A stretch of DNA of 15,603 bases. Source: Schwartzia sp. (in: firmicutes) (lineage in GTDB: Bacteria; Bacillota; Negativicutes; Selenomonadales; Selenomonadaceae). The DNA is taken from contig JAGAZS010000323.1 in NCBI GenBank assembly GCA_017939945.1, positions 1 to 15,603 on the forward strand, in the 5' to 3' direction. The position numbers and the translations under genes were made by a program. Numbering within the stretch: the first letter of the stretch is position 1; every line of letters starts with the position of its first letter. The notes under the pieces are model-generated. The model ran no database searches. It saw only the letters and a program-made list of their open reading frames with translations, and was not told the DNA's origin. Shown in pieces: positions 15,160-15,603 of the stretch.

Positions 15160-15603
15160 AAAGCCACCGCCAAATCTTCATCCGTCACGATATTTTCCGG
15201 CAGGTCGATTCCGTGCTTTCGCAGTTTCCAAGCGACCTCCGCCGCCAGCGGCACGTCCAGCCCTCGTTTTCGCATCGCGTCCACGCGGCTGAAAATCTCC
15301 TCCGGGCTTCCGTCCTCGGCGACTTTTCCGTCCTCCATGACGATCACGCGCTGGGCCGCCGCCGCTTCCTCCATGAAATGCGTGATATAAACCACCGTGA
15401 TGCCCGATTCACGATGAAGGCGACGCACTGTATCCAATACCTCCTTGCGTCCGACGGGATCGAGCATCGCCGTCGGCTCGTCCAGCACAAGGCACTTCGT
15501 CCGCATCGCCAGCGTCCCCGCAATTGCGACGCGTTGCTTCTGTCCGCCGGACAGAAGATGCGGTGCGAAACCGCGAAAATCCGTCATGCCCACCGCCGCC
15601 AAC
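15150..15603 (-). CDS. ecfA1: ECF transporter ATP-binding protein EcfA1, 5' end outside window
   Basis: The C-terminal part (about 150 residues) of the first ECF ATPase; the open frame runs off the right edge, so the real start and Walker A are not seen. Visible are the signature LSGGQKQRVAIAGTLA (from visible residue 17), Walker B CLVLDEPTAMLDP (37-49) and the switch histidine in YITHFMEEA (His75), then the C-terminal extension ending LAVALCR. The EcfA1 assignment rests on its place before ecfA2 and on the DEPTAMLDP motif, which differs from the GLDP of the neighbour and is common in EcfA1. It pairs with EcfA2 as a heterodimer. Confidence 0.9.
   Translation of the reverse strand, partial: LAAVGMTDFRGFAPHLLSGGQKQRVAIAGTLAMRTKCLVLDEPTAMLDPVGRKEVLDTVRRLHRESGITVVYITHFMEEAAAAQRVIVMEDGKVAEDGSPEEIFSRVDAMRKRGLDVPLAAEVAWKLRKHGIDLPENIVTDEDLAVALCR

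Overview
The window is dense bacterial chromosome of moderate to fairly high G+C, with short spacers, Shine-Dalgarno sites, sigma-A-like promoters and several GTG/TTG starts. The gene content (TAXI-type TRAP transporter with a DUF1850 partner, LemA/TPM cluster, ecfA1-ecfA2-ecfT-truA, and a very large acyl-CoA dehydratase activase fusion) points to an anaerobic Firmicute. A Negativicutes member of the Selenomonas type is my best guess, inferred from family content only. I see no tRNA, rRNA, CRISPR array, insertion sequence or prophage gene.

The window is two convergent blocks meeting at a bidirectional terminator near 8291-8317. On the + strand: the 3' part of a diaminopimelate decarboxylase (1-1224) with a clear terminator; a LemA gene followed by two tandem paralogous TPM-domain membrane proteins (1373-3677); then, behind a near-consensus promoter, a complete TRAP-TAXI uptake operon made of lipoprotein binding protein, DUF1850 protein and fused 4TM/12TM permease (3774-7219); then a membrane-anchored alpha/beta hydrolase (7296-8261).

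On the - strand, read from the right edge: ecfA1 (partial), ecfA2, ecfT and truA, all overlapping and so almost certainly co-translated. They encode the energising module of a group II ECF vitamin transporter plus tRNA pseudouridine synthase A. Next comes a 1413-residue cytoplasmic fusion (8326-12567) with its own predicted promoter. It has two tandem BcrAD/BadFG (HgdC-like) ATPase domains followed by DUF2229/COG3580/COG3581-like regions related to the catalytic side of 2-hydroxyacyl-CoA dehydratases and double-cubane-cluster proteins.

The most interesting points are: (i) the fusion, where two activase domains each keep the cluster-ligand cysteine pair at an identical 39-residue spacing and could form an intramolecular version of the normally homodimeric, cluster-bridged activator; (ii) a 15-bp perfect palindrome directly downstream of that gene's predicted -10 box, placed like an operator; (iii) a textbook terminator hairpin inside the first codons of the DUF1850 gene, placed to uncouple binding-protein expression from the permease; (iv) the LemA-TPM-TPM duplication. 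All of these come from reading the sequence; no database search was possible.
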